A stretch of DNA of 64,000 nt from positions 2,954,123 to 3,018,122 of the forward strand of contig NC_041724.1 of NCBI RefSeq assembly GCF_900700375.1. Reading direction: 5' to 3'. A program made the translations under genes and the position numbers. Numbering within the stretch: the stretch's first letter is position 1; each line of letters opens with the position of its first letter. This DNA comes from Denticeps clupeoides. Its lineage: Eukaryota; Chordata; Actinopteri; Clupeiformes; Denticipitidae. The notes under the pieces are model-generated. The model was not told the origin of the DNA and did not search any database. It saw only the letters and a list, made by a program, of their open reading frames with translations. This document shows positions 35,128 through 48,467 of this stretch, piece after piece.

Positions 35128-37505
35128 TGTATATATGAATGGAGGTCCTCTCAAAGTCTTCAGAACATTTTTGAACAGAGAGGAACTCCACGGCCCTGAT
35201 GGTGGTTGGACGCTTGTTTACCACAGACAAGACACAATCTGAGATCACCCAGAGATCACTCAGAGGTCCACATGACTAACTTGACTTTGATATCAAAAAA
35301 TTGAAGCTTTTTCTCAACGCTGTACATCCACAGCCAGTCACTTTATGTGTCAGTGTGGCTCTTGTTAGACTGACTGGTTTCTTCTCACCAATAACATGTT
35401 ACATCAGCAGGCTTCCGGAAAGTGGAAAAGTTAAAGCAATGAAACTAAGCTGCTTCATAAGAATAGAAAGTAATTGCCAGTGAGTGTTACAACAATAGTG
35501 AGAGAGGGAGACAGACAGAAAGGGAGGGAGGGAGCGTCTCATTGGGATCACCATACATGGAAAGGAAAAAAGGGCTCAGGATGGTTTGAGTCAGATTAAA
35601 AAACACTCACTCACACACATGCAACTACATTGGTGCGAAATCTGTGAAATCAAATAAGCGTGTTACTCAGAAAACAACATAAAACCCATGAAACCCTTTA
35701 CTTGTTAATTTTCTGAGGATATAATGGACATGCACACAGCACAATAAAGCTTTATTTCAGGAAATGCTTCATTATCATGCTATGAATGCAAAATTCTTGA
35801 TGTCTTTTCCAGCTATCTCAGACACTTTCTCACCCGCTCTAAATTGGTGGAGGGAAAGGGTCTCCACTGGTCGCTGTACATCTGGGTTTACTGACAGATT
35901 TCCTGCAGGGCATGCTGTTCATCACTAGTCAAGATGAGTCATGTGTTTTATTTTAGATTGTCATGCAAAGATTTTTTTTTAATCAAATAAGAGTTATAAG
36001 TCATAAGAAAGTATAATATTGATCCTGATAACTATTAACAATGCAAGCCATTAGCAACAGCCACTATGACTGAGATTACCAAATATTTGTTAATGTATCC
36101 AAAGGAAGACCTAAAGAATTCTATCCTTGGTAATAATTTTATTAGCAGGGTTGAGACAAAAAAAACAAACAAACATTTAATTATCTTTATTTCTGGCACA
36201 TAAAAAAACAGTACAGTGTAGTTTAAAATCAAAAAGGTACCAGTGCAAGAGCTTTATTTCCACAGTACATGGAAATGTCCCTGATGCATTAATTTCCCTT
36301 TCAGGCAGTGTCAGCAATTCAACATAAAAAGGAGAAACGGCAGTGTTTGTTGCCCATTTTGAAAAAAAAATAAGTACAAATAAGTGAACCAATTATTTAA
36401 AGTTGTTCTCATTAAAGGTGTATGAAAATATACAATTGAACTAAAATGTCGATAAATTTATGAAACCGGTATATTAGAGGGTCCTCATAAACTCAAGACA
36501 GAAGAAAAGTTTTCAAATAAATAACAGGATAAAAATGACTGGAATTAATAAAATAAAAATGTAATTCTGAAAAAATTGCAATTCACATTTATTTAGCTAA
36601 TTATTGAAAAAGTGTGAGAATGGCACATCATTTAGCCAAAAATAACATGACATTTGTAGCAAGATATTTATGCATTCGTATGACAATTTCTTCCTTAATA
36701 TGGCATGTTTTGTTTGTATCAGCTATGCCATCTGATACCTGTGCAAAAGCTCTCTCTGTATTTGAATGAATTGTTTTGTGAAAGAAAATGCAAAATGCAC
36801 TCTAAGGATGAAACTAAAAAACTAAAAGACTTTCCCAGTTCCATTATAAACAATTTTCACACATTTACAGCAGTGCAAATCTCTAAAATAAATAAGTCTA
36901 TTACTGATTACATAATTATTCAAGTTTTACAAACAATGACACATTTTTAATATCACATTTTAAAGGTGGAGGGAGGCACAGAAAATCAGAAATATCACTC
37001 TCGCAATAGGCCACAATAAATAGTAACTTCATATAAATTGCATCATATGGTTTTAAATTTGTCAAAAAAATTAGAATGGTTTTGACTGTCAAAAATAGAT
37101 TTAGTGTTACAAATGATAAAATGCGACGAAAAAAATATGTGTAAATTTAAAGGTTTTGGAGAATTTTTAAACAGAAAACAGTAACACTTACAGCCTAAAT
37201 TATTATAATAATATGATTGAATTATGTGTAGATTTAATGGGGCAGGTTTTTATAAGGCATTAGTAAAGTACTAAAGGCACTGCTGTAGGCAGCGATGGCA
37301 AAAAGAATTCTTTGAGGACCTTCATCCTAGACGCATGCACAGAAACACAAACTAACCGTGCACGTGCTGTAAATGTAACTGAACATTTCAAATCTATTAG
37401 TGTCTGATTAATTTAAACTTGATTTTAACTATTGATAATACCTAATTATGAAAGGCTATGCAAATAGAGAGCTAAGATCATCCTTCTACCTGTATGTCAG
37501 TATTA
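35128..37505. other. AT-rich 3' flank of cenpf, no gene seen
   Basis: No supported exon on either strand. A purine-rich simple repeat lies at about 35499-35535. In the minus sense, AATAAA occurs at 36253-36258, which would give cenpf a 3' UTR of about 1.25 kb. Other AATAAA sites exist, so the end is not fixed. Confidence 0.5.
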
Positions 37506-40500
37506 TTAGTCTGGATCCATGGTTTCTTCTTCGTGAAGTGGGAGGGGCACGGCTGCTGTCCCCAAAAGTCCACGCCTAAGGACATAAGGGCAAGCAGGTC
37601 CAGTGGGAATATCAGCAAAACCTGAGAAAAAGAACAAACAAGAAAAGGGTAAAAAAAAATAAATAATTAAAATAATAATACATAATAATACATATATACT
37701 GAAAATAAAGTGAAAGGTGTAAAGTGCCTATTGCCTGGTAGAACATTCCAGTAGTTAGTTTATAAATGTATAACAGTGTTCAAGAAAAGCAAAGCGACTC
37801 AACCTTTCATCACCACTTCGGGCAGCCCATATGGTTCATACTCAGTGTCATCGTACGCGACAGACATACGGCTCCGGTTACGCCTGATTCGTTCTGCCAG
37901 ATGAACTGGGTTGGCAGGAATTGGGAATGATCCAGAGAAAAGCAGCTTGTCACTTTCAAACACTTTAACTGGAGAGAAGGACCGAGACTCAGCAGAGTCA
38001 CCCAAATCAACATATTCTTTATCCCTTTCTTCTTCTGTCTGGGTGCCTGAGTGACAGAAAATCAGGTTTTGGTGACCAGACTCATAACTTTGAGGTGGCT
38101 CTTCTGTTTGGGTTCCAGAAGTCACCACATCTCGAATGATGACGCTGTCGCCAGCAGGACTTTTAAACTTGGAACGGTCATCAGTGTTGCTAGACCTGAA
38201 GCCTCCTGGCAGTGTTTTTGCACAAGACACTTTTTCATCCTGAGATCCGAGTTCATGTGAAGACTCGGTAAAACTTTGGCTCTGATGATCAATCACTGAA
38301 AAACAAACAGCTTTGGTGTTCAGTTGAGGTGAATTTTGTGCCATGTCCTGAATGTCCCCTGGACAGCTGTAATGTTCACAAGTCTTGTCTCCAGCCATGT
38401 CAATATTTGTGCCTCTGCGATTCAGAGGACTCTTCTCATTGTCCTTAGTGTTTAATTCTTTAGCTTCTTTGGTGGTGTTCTTGTCTTCACCTAAAGCACC
38501 CTGAGAAAGGAGATTTTTTTTTAAATATAAGTAAAAAATGAAAAGATTATCCAAAAGAGACATCAACATTGCATACTTCTTTAGACAACAAAGGATCATC
38601 AGAACGGATCGATGTGCAGGAAGCATCTCCTGATTGTGGGTGTTGAGTAGCATCAGGTTGGGTCAGTGTTTCATCTGTTGAGGGTCCATGTGTCTTCAGA
38701 TCAGAACTCTGAAGGATCACAGACCTGTGAAAATAAAGAGGACCAAGAAAGGATTTAAAGACAATTACAGCCTCATCCTCCATTATTTATTTTCTGAATA
38801 CATATTCCCATTGTTAAAGTATAATGGAGGAGCTGTGCCTTGGGTGCCTAGTTTCAAATGAAGGGAAGTTACAAGTTTTTGATCGTAAGTAGCCTTCAGC
38901 AGAACAACTCCATATTAAAGCTCATTAACTGAAACATTCAAGCAATAATAGGTGTCCAGGTCAATAACCTGCTACTGTCTGTGTGCAAGTGAAATACACT
39001 ACATAAACGTAACGTTTCATATGTCTGACATCACTGTAAACTTTGCTTGCCTTATTTAGCTAATCTCAAGTGTCTGATACTTACACTCAAAAGCTCCTGT
39101 AAATACATGATGCATCACTACAATGACAAATTGCCTTCTATTTATCTTTAATAAGTGGACTTGCACCTTGTTTGCACGCTCCATTGCGTCAGTTTATTCG
39201 AGCGGCAGTCCAACATGATCTGGTCTTCCCTCATTAGCACTACAGAGCTCCCATCCCCAGAGAGCTGCTCTCCCAGTGACGCAGGGGTCTCCTGAGACGC
39301 CGTCCTCCAGAGGGCTATTTCCTCGGCCTGCCTCCGGTTCTCTTCGTTCAGATGCTGCAGTTCGCTCTGCAACAGCCGCAACTACAAAGTACACCATCGA
39401 CACAAATACGGTGAATAAGACTGTGCCAGTACAGTACATTAAAATTGGATGGAAATGATTTGAAGTACCTGTTCCATTAAAGATATGTTCAGTCCAGAAC
39501 CTTGTCCAGCTCTAACCTTGTCAAAGTTTTCTACTGATGACCCTGCGACTGTCAGACTCTGCCGGTCTTCTGTTTGAGGTGGAACACTACCATCTTTGGC
39601 AGTTGGGTCTTGAGTTTCCAGCCATTTCAGTCTCCATCTCAGGTCTTCATTCTCCCTTATAACCGACTGCATTTCTTTAAAAAGTTGGTCGTTCTGAATC
39701 TTCAACTCACAAAGATCTGCAGGTACGGTCTCATAGGCCCTTACATCTTCTGTTAGGTTGCATGAAGCATTGATCTTCAGTGCAGCCTGTTCTGCTTGGA
39801 TAGTTCCATCCAATAAAAGATCTTCAGCATTTGCATTGGTGCTTATAGTCACTTCATCCTGCAGTAGGTTAGCACTGGTCAAATCTTCATGTAAAACAGA
39901 TTTTTTTGACTGATACGATTCTTGTGAAGAAACTTCTGCATTGGCGGAGCCATCGTTCCCGCGCTTGTCCTCTTGAAGATTTTTTGCTTCGAGCTGAGCA
40001 ATTTTTTCTCTGCAGAGATGAAGTTCTTCGCCTTGCCTCTGGAGGAGATGGTCTCTTTCGTTTAGCTCATGTAGGAGGCCCTCAATATGACAACTCTGGC
40101 TCTCAAAGGCCTGAGTAAGCTGCTGGGTCTGACTGGTCACTTGCTTCTGCAGAACGTCCAAGCGGTTTTGGAATGACTTGGCTTTACTTGCCTCTACATC
40201 CCTCTCATTTTGCAAAGTTTCACAGAGTTCCTTTAAATTTTCCAGTTCTTGCTGAACTCCAGATCCTGTTGAGTCCTTTAAGTAAGGTCCAGAGGGTTCT
40301 TTACACTCAGCAGTTTCAAAATCTGTGATTAGATCTCTCACTGTATGCTCCTGTGAGACTGTAGCATTGAGAATGTTCTCTGCTTGACAGAACCCAATGC
40401 GTTTTACAGGAACGAAGATTTCTTCACACAAGGTGGGGACATGAGCCTTTAGTTCTTCACAGTTTAAGGAAACATTTTCCTTCAGGCGTGACTGTAATTC

Positions 40501-43500
40501 CTCTAACTGCGCCTCAAGATCTGTGACCCTTGCCACCAGATTTTTCTTCTCTTCCTGTTCTTCCTCCATCCCCTTCTCTCGTTCTTGAGTCATCTCTACT
40601 TTAAGGGCTTCCAGGCTTTCAATGAGTTGATTCTTGTGCTCTTCCATCTCACGCTCCTTCCTCTCCATCTCCTCCATGTTCTCCTTCAGCCTGTTCAACT
40701 CCATCTTCTCCTCTTCCTTGTTCTGTCTATCCTTGTCCAGAGCATCCAATGACTCTTTCAGTCTTCCAGTCTCCAGCTTTTCCTCTTCAAGGAGTTTCTG
40801 TTGCTCCTGAGCTTTCTGGCATAGCTGCTCTGACTGGGAAGCATATTTTCGACTCAACTGTTTTAATTTCGTCCTGGCCTCTGCTTCAGAACGTCTCTGG
40901 GCTTCCAGGTCATCCAGGCGACGCTGAAGTTCCAGTTTCATGTCCCGGAGTTCGTCCACGAGCACTGAATTCTCACGTTCAAGGTCAGAAGAACAGGGTT
41001 TGACAGTGGTTGATGGATTTCTGTCCTCCTCTTCAATAACACACTCTTTGTTTTCTTGTTTCCCAACAACCTGCACCACATGAGAAACAGGATCTTCATC
41101 TGGTGGGGCACTTTTACTGTCTACCGAAATGCCAACCTCATCCACTCTCAACTTTGGGCCCCTTCCTTTGGTCTTCAGAGTTTCTTCAGAAGTAAAGAAT
41201 GTTTGTTCAGTGATGTTTTCAGAGTCCATCCCCTCCCCTGGTTCCCTGTCTGAAGGGAATTTGGGCAAAACATTATCCTCTTTTAGTCTGTCTGTTTTAA
41301 CAGGTCTCTTTTTCTGGACAGACTGTTGGTGAGAAATTTGGTGATTATGCTGTAGAGATCCGGTAAGCATGAACTCAAGCGGAGCTGAAGGTAGAGGAAC
41401 AGGGCCACGCTCTGGAAAAGTGAAGGAAAGAGAGGAACAATCAGTTACACAAACATGGATATTATAAAAAAGTATGATGGCCACAAAAGTGCACATAATG
41501 CAAGGATCATAGCAGAATGAGGACCTTGCAGTTCTTTTAGGAGCTTCAGAGCCTCTGCCAACTCTTCTTCAAGTCGTTTAATCTCCTCCTGCCAACTTTT
41601 CTCCTTCCTCTTCAACTGCTCCACAGTCACTGCAAGCCCATCTCTCTCCCTGAGCGCCTCCTGCAGTCACATTAAAAATTCGCAACACTTCCAGCCATCC
41701 ACTCAACTCTTGCACAATAGAAAAAAACGAATAGAAAAATTACACTACTTGTTTTTTTTTTGGGTTAATTTACATTTATCGTTTACTTTGGAGGTTTATC
41801 TTTGTCACATTATCAAGCTGATCTAGCATTCAGTCGAATAAAATTACAAAACGTTCTTATTCACTGTTCCACAGAACAAGCTAGGGCAGGGCACCAGTCT
41901 ATGAAAGAATGAATAAACATAAAGGCCAATTCGGTACAGTCTATTTGCACTAGCAATCTTGAAGCCTTATCTTATATTTATTTATATTTAGTTTATATCT
42001 TATATTTATTTATATTTAGTTATATTTATTTTCTCATCTTGTGGTTTATATTGTTTTGGCTTACATCATTTCTAAGGTTATGCATAAGTATAAATTAAAT
42101 CTGTGAACTAGTTAAAGGAAATGGAAGCACGGTACCATTAGCTTGCTCTGGGTCTGAGCATCTCGCTTCTGACTGTCTTGCAGTTGGGACTCAGTGTTCC
42201 TGAGTTTCTGGTTCAGGTTCTCCAGGTCCCTTTCTAAAGCCTGCTTCTGCAGTGACAGCTGTAGAGGAACAGACCGACAGGCTAAGACACCTAAAAAGTG
42301 AATGGTGAAAGAGTGGAGGTATCATAGAAGAACATAAAGCTAGAACAATGTTGCGCACAGCAAACCAGAAAATGATTCGAAAATCTTGTTGATTAGACAT
42401 GCAGCATGTCAGATGATTCCTAGCGGCCACCATGGCATTTAATGGCATAATGACATACCTGAAGAGTTGTGAGAACCTTTTTTGTTTTCATGTTAAAACA
42501 TAAAAAAAAATGTAACAATAAAAATGAAAATAGCCTTAACACAAAACATGCCCTGCAAACTGCACCAGCAAATTATATGTACAGACAAATTTTAGCTACT
42601 TCTAATTCTTTTTTAGTCCAAAATCATCTGAAAATAAAATACGTTTTCAAACACCATTATAGTATTATTAATCCAATCAAAGCAAGGGAAAGTGAGTATT
42701 CCCAGTGGAGAAAAAAACATGGAATCTGCTTATCTAAATGACATTCCTCAGATACTTTATGCACTGTGAACCAAGGTCAGACTGGAGAGCTCTTCAGGTT
42801 TTTTTCCCCCAATGTAGGCTATTCTCTATAGCATACATTGAAAAAACCTGAAGAGCTCTCTTGGAGCTACAACTTGAGTTTAATGTATAAATCATATAAC
42901 AGAAGTTTTATGATTTATGATAGAAAAAGGGTCACGGAAAGTAATAACTCAACAGCCATTTCTGCTGAAACATTTGATACGTTTATGTTATATGCATTTG
43001 TCTAACATGTTAATGCGCACACAGCATGCCTACATGTGCTTCCCAAGTGGCACAAACAGGAGTCAGACAAACAAGAAATTAATTTGGATGTACTGTACAC
43101 ATGATTACAAAACACATTTCCTACCTATAGCTGAATTTCTGTTGATCTGAGTACATGTTTATACGTGCAATGGAAAGAGAAAACAGTGAAACAGTTGAGG
43201 AAGCACAAGTAATTTGACAAATAGCACTAACCTTCACAGCTTAAATCGCCACTGTGTGAAACCAAGGATAAGGAGGAGAAAAGAGACAGACATGAGAAAA
43301 GCGCGAGACAGCAATGGTCTCAGAGAAGGAGGAGGGATGTTAGTTTGATAGCCTACTAGAACACACTTGGGGAATAAAAGCAGGAAAAGGAACCAGAAAA
43401 GAGGACAGATAAAAGAGAAATTAAAAAAAAAAATTAAATATATGCATACCTTGTCAAATTGTGACTGCAGTGTGTTGTACTGTGTTCTGGCCTGCTGGAT

Positions 43501-46500
43501 CTCCTGGTTAAGTTTAAAACTCTCCTGCTGGTGAAGCCGGTCCACAGCCTGACGTTCTTTCTGTAGCTCCTGCACCTCCTACACATGATCCGTATCCGTT
43601 AGCATACCATTACCATACAATAACAGCTATGTACTGGCACGCTACTATAACCATTTAAATTATGCATTTTCAGGCATTGCCTCAAATGCTGAAGTGACAA
43701 CGTTATATGTAGAGGTTAATGCTGTCCGATTAATTAGTATGTATACCCAATATAGAAATGTTCGAAAATACACATTTATTGTACATATGTACATAAATTA
43801 TGTACATATTTATTGTCATGGAGAAGAATCAATTAGTTGTTCGACATCCAGGCTACTTACTCTTTGGTGCTCTCTCTCCATTTCCCTCCGCCGCTGCTCT
43901 GCTGTACAGCGGCTGGATTCGGCATTCTGTCTCTGGCATTTCAGCTCCTCTTGTAGCTGCTTCACTCGCTGGTCTGACAGTTGTAACTTAACATAAACAG
44001 TCATAATTCAACTTAAAGCACCATTAATATTAGATACTTGCGTTGTTTAAATGTCCTGTTTTATGTTATCTAATAAAATCAAATCACGAGCCTTACCCGG
44101 TCTCTCTCTTGGCTCAGGCTGGTGTTGGCTCTGCCCAGCTCATCTCTGGTGCGGTTCAGAGATTGATCTCTGGAGGCAAGCTCCCTTTGAACGTCACTCA
44201 GACGACCCTCAACGTCCCGAAAGCGATCAGATTCAGCTTGCACGTCCTTTTCCAGGGTCTGTACCCTTGTCTGAAGTGTCCGATTAGCTGATTTTAGGGC
44301 TGAAAGCATAATAATATGAAACATGAACACACATTTGTTTTGTGTGTGTGTGAGATGTAAAACAGATTTATATAATTTCAGAAGGGATTCAGAGATTTCT
44401 AAATTTATTGATATTCATCACAGGTATGTAGCAGCATGGTGGTGCAGTGGATGGAGTATTTGGCTCACCAATAGGAATAGGAGGAATAATTTTTTTTTTG
44501 CATTAGCTACATTTTATAAAAGTTACTTAAATTATCATAATGCAGTGATCTGATGACTGTGAACTCCAGCAGGGTCATTTCCTGGTTCTGAGTGAGCAAT
44601 GTTGTGTTCTGCTGACACTGGGGACGGAATGTCACATGACTGAGCCAACTGGGACACAATGGCACATATTCATGCTTTCCAAACATCACTGAATAAACAG
44701 AAGTGAGTATCAGTCGAAGCCGAGCTGATGGGGATTCTAAACACGTTGGCCAGCCCGAACATAATCGCATGGCAGCTGTCCTGAACTCAGAAAGTGACCA
44801 CTGATCAAGGGATTTAAAATCTCAAACACGTACTGTACCCAAACAGCTGAACTACAAACACACGGGGTGGAGCTGCAGGTCACACGTGTCCCTTTGGCAC
44901 TGATGGTGTACTGTACAATGAAAGAAAATCAAACTTAGAGAACACTGGGTGTTTTTTGGGTGGTTTGTTGTGACTACAGGATGTTGTCACTAACTCTTGG
45001 CCAACAACCACCCCACTACAAGTTAATGACACCCATGGGAGACTCTTAAAACAAAAAAATAAAAAATACATTAAAAGAAAAGTAGAGCGTTGGGCTTTTT
45101 GGTGATGAAACATCTTTCATGTTACATCCTGCCAGTGAGTGTAATCAGCCTTGGGGCTGACGCGACAGTTAGTTCTTTGAGTTCTTTGCTAATTCAAGAG
45201 CATAAATCAGTACTTCTCTGGCACAAGGCATTCAAACTTGAACCACCAAAACCAAGATTAGAACCTGTTTAGTGCGCCAGCATCAGCAAAGAATATTTAT
45301 TGAGAAGGTCTTACCGTTATTATCGTTATTACCGTTATATATTATCTATTGCTGCACTATTCCATTTTTGCAAAGCAGTATTTGCGCTATTTTTACTTTA
45401 CACCTTCATTATTCATTTCACTAGTTTAGCGCTGTCTGTCTTGTTGTTGTTTAGGTTTTGTTTGCCTCACATGACACTCTTGCACTGCCTGCGTCGCATG
45501 TTTGCAATTTATGTAACGTTGTTTAAAATGTTGTGTGTAGTAAAGCTCAACTTGAACTTGATTTCAAATTTGGCAAAATCCATAACACAGTTATACTTGT
45601 GCGCTGACGTCATGTAGTTTTATTGTTGGCCTTTTATATTTATTGATGGCAGTTGGGACAATGAAGAATTCATTGTTCATCTCTGACCCAGCTGTTGCTA
45701 AGCAATGTCATTTGGCAGCAGCTGGTCAAATGACCTTCTTACCGTAAACAGTGCAATAATTTATTGCATGATATTTAAAGAGGTACATGAGAGTGACTAT
45801 TACCAGCTCAGAACTACCAGTTGTATAATTTGTAAAAAAGACAATATGACACACTGATTATAAAAAGCTTGTTAGTTGACCTCAGAAAGCCTCAGATATT
45901 TAAATGTAAAATCAAAAAATAAGAAAAATAGCCTATGGCCTTAACTATTAGTCAAGTGTGGAACGGTGATGGGAATAACAGCGTTACTGGGGAGGGGGAT
46001 TTTTTTTTTTACTGTACTTTTTACATTACTGTAATTACGCTGATTTCATCAGACCAGGTTCTTTTTCTAAAGTTGAGTTAAACTTCATGGTAAGCTCACT
46101 GAAGGCAGAGTTGGGCGGGAGAGACATGGCGATGGTGATCAAAAGTAGCATTTTTACAGTGTAGATACAGTAAACATGACTTTTGTAGGTAAAGGTAATT
46201 TTACATGTTAAATGTACATTATTCCCTGGAAATAAACTTTATTGGTAACGAGCAATTCAACTCTGATGAAACTCATCTCATCGTCTCATGCTTCATCAAA
46301 TCTAGTGGACAACAACGTGGAAGTTGACAGCAGCACAAACCGGCTACGCTAACGAAGGAGGAGGCGGAGCCACGAGGTCCAAATTTTAGGTTACTTTCCC
46401 TGGTAAGTGACAAAAATCCGCGCCTTATAAAATTATATAATTTTATAATGCTGTAACTCAGTTACTTTTTGAAAGAAGTAACATGGAAGCACGTTGTAAA

Positions 46501-48407
46501 GTCGTTCTGGATAAGGGTGTCTGCCAAATGCCTTAAATGTAATGTTAAATGAGAAGGGAGGAGGAAACTGAACTGTGTGATTGGCCAGTAATCCTCACCA
46601 TCTCGCTCTTTCTTTAAACCTTCTTCTGTTCCAAAACCCTCGGTAGGCTGGTCCCTTGAGACAACATTGCTGACGCAGGGCTGTGATGCTTCCCGCCTTC
46701 TGAGGTCCAGTTTGTCATTCCGTTCCCAAGGAAACACAGAGGATGGGGTGAAAGCATCTGCTTGGTGAGCTGACTGGTGGGGAGGTGAGGTTTGGCGGGA
46801 GTGCTGGGGTCCCGTGGGTTTGGGGCTGAAGTTGTCAAATTGCAGCTGTTGCTGTGAGGAAGAAAGGGAAAATGTGATTTTTTTTTTTAAAGTGGGGGAA
46901 AAAAGGTGCTGTCAACAGACAGAATAAAACTGAAAAAGAGAACACAGTGTCCAAAATTGTCCTGATAATATTTGTGTACAGCTGGCAGCCAAACTCACTC
47001 TGACAGGCAGCATTCTGCTCTCTCGCCCCCCTCGAGTCATTTTTTTGTCATCAGTGCTGCAATCTGTAGGGTCACAAAGGGTACACGAGGCCACAGTGAT
47101 TGTTGCCTGGTCACTTATGGACAGACAAACGAACAACACAATATTTGCATAAAGAAAGTGTGTGTATGTGTGTGTGCACACCACTGTTTTCCCAGGGTGA
47201 AGCCATGTTCCAGCAGGGAGTGGAAAACAACATTGAGTCTCCAGAGACGTTGCCTGACTGGAGTTTTTCCAATTCCTGCTCTAGCCTGCAGAACAGAAGG
47301 AGACACGGGGAACATGTGACACACAGAACGTGACCACCAATACCAAAATAAAAAAATTCACAGTAAAGCCACAAAGTGTGTACTGGGTAGTAACACACTC
47401 CCCTACGAACCAGAAGACCACAAAGTAACAGGTTCAAACCCCACTACCATTGTGTCCCTGAGCAAGACACTTAACCTTGAGTGTCACCATGGGGACTGTC
47501 CCTGTAACTACTGATTGTAAGGCGCTCTGGACAAGGGTGTCAAAATGTACTCATTGGTCTTGAATTGTGTATTTCCTCACCGTTTGACCTGTTGCATTAG
47601 TGTGTTCATTTGAGTCCGTGCCGACTCCACCTGTCCCTCCAGGCTGCACACCTGTGCCTGCTTCACCTGCAGCTCCTGGGCGAGTCGCTCTCGTGCCCGA
47701 GATTCCGACTGTGCCACATCCTGCACCGCCGCCATTTCCCGCTGCACTGCCACCAGCTTCGCCCGCAGCTCCTCATTCTACATGAAAAATGAAGTGAAGT
47801 GATTGTCATTGTGATACACAGCACAGGACACAGTGCACACAACAAAATGTGTCCTCTGCTTTTGACCCATCACCCTTAGTGAGAAGTGGGCAGCCATGAC
47901 AGGCGCCCGGGGAGCAGTGTGTGGGGACGGTGCTTTGCTCAGTGGCACCTTGGTGGATCGGGATTCGAACCAGCAACCTTCTGATTACGGAGCCTCTTCC
48001 TTAACCACCACTGTCATTGTCATTGTGATACACAGCACAGCACATGCTGCACACTGTGAAACGTGTCCTCTGTATTTAACCCTGTATCACCCTTACTGAG
48101 CAGTGAGCAAACATGAAAGGTGCCCAGGGAGCAGTGTGTGAGGAAGGTACCTTGGCGGTTCCAGATTTGAGCAACCTTTTGATCACAAGTCTGTTTCCTT
48201 ACCGGCTAGGTAACCACTGCCCCTTACAAGCCACTGAGCTTGTACCTTAACTCTCTGTTTGTTCAGTGCAGCGTCTGCGTTGTCCAGCTGCAGCTGCCTC
48301 TGCTGTCTCTCCCTTCCCAGACGTTCCTGTTGTCGCTGTAGCTCCTGGACCTTCTGCAGGACCGGACCGCTCAGGCCCGACGTCCAGTCCTCTGCAGCCC
48401 AGCTCAT
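37506..48407 (-). CDS. cenpf: Centromere protein F, short form
   Basis: Kinetochore and nuclear-envelope coiled-coil protein. Coding exons: 48407-48246, 47777-47581, 47285-47182, 47063-46999, 46851-46599, 44299-44097, 43986-43861, 43578-43450, 42258-42136, 41660-41525, 41411-39469, 39381-39167, 38724-38577, 38500-37804, 37621-37506. They join in one frame to 1538 aa. The N terminus MSWAAEDW with VQELQRQQERL matches human CENPF (MSWALEEW). Also conserved are QELQVKQAQV (exon 2), CQRQNAESSRC (exon 7) and, near the end, GLPEVVMKGFADIPTG with PYVLRRG. Human CENPF is about 3100 aa, so the long repetitive middle is greatly reduced. The protein stops about 30 residues after FADIPTG with no CaaX farnesylation box. 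A 5' UTR acceptor lies at 48467, implying a first non-coding exon in the CpG-rich region near 49.5 kb. A second, longer cenpf elsewhere in the genome is possible. Confidence 0.92.
41971..42031. repeat. AT-rich direct duplication
   Basis: The phrase TATATTTATTTATATTTAG occurs twice, about 28 bp apart, followed by a third partial copy. Simple replication-slippage structure within a cenpf intron. Confidence 0.7.
42785..42860. repeat. Perfect 20-bp inverted repeat (hairpin)
   Basis: GAGAGCTCTTCAGGTTTTTT at 42785-42804 is exactly complementary to 42841-42860. A further CAATGTA/TACATTG pair (about 42810-42816 and 42834-42840) lies inside. It sits in the cenpf intron between exons 8 and 9. It could be a small MITE or a hairpin RNA; no flanking target duplication is obvious. 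Confidence 0.8.
44428..44485 (+). mobile_element. SINE-like head fragment, third family
   Basis: GCAGCATGGTGGTGCAGTGG resembles the tRNA-like head common to several fish SINEs. Only the head is left. It lies in the large cenpf intron between exons 5 and 6 (44300-46598), where I see nothing else but low-complexity and SINE pieces. Confidence 0.45.
46497..46550 (+). mobile_element. SINE family 2, 3'-end fragment
   Basis: Only the 3' end is left: TCTGGATAAGGGTGTCTGCC followed by AAATGCCTTAAATGTAATG. It lies about 50 bp from the 3' end of cenpf exon 5. Confidence 0.7.
47392..47545 (+). mobile_element. tRNA-derived SINE family 2
   Basis: Head (TAACACACTCCCCTACGAACC, then CAGGTTCAAACCCCAC) and body (TGTGTCCCTGAGCAAGACAC) are present. 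The 3' end is cut after GACAAGGGTGTC. It is inserted in cenpf between exons 2 and 3. Confidence 0.8.
47783..48013 (-). mobile_element. tRNA-derived SINE family 1
   Basis: Full-length reverse copy, running from the complement of the tail (GTGAAGTGATTGTCATTGTG) to the complement of the head (CGGGATTCGAACCAGCAACC). Its tail end lies only 6 bp from the cenpf exon 2 acceptor at 47777. Confidence 0.85.
48014..48235 (-). mobile_element. tRNA-derived SINE family 1, second copy
   Basis: Directly abuts the previous copy in the same orientation, starting again at TGTCATTGTCATTGTGATAC. It is more diverged (the head reads CCAGATTTGAGCAACC). Together they fill almost all of cenpf intron 1. Confidence 0.8.
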
Positions 48408-48467
48408 GACTGAAGGCCGCAACTCCGCGGAACCTTACGGAACCATACCGGGCAGAGCTAACCCTGC

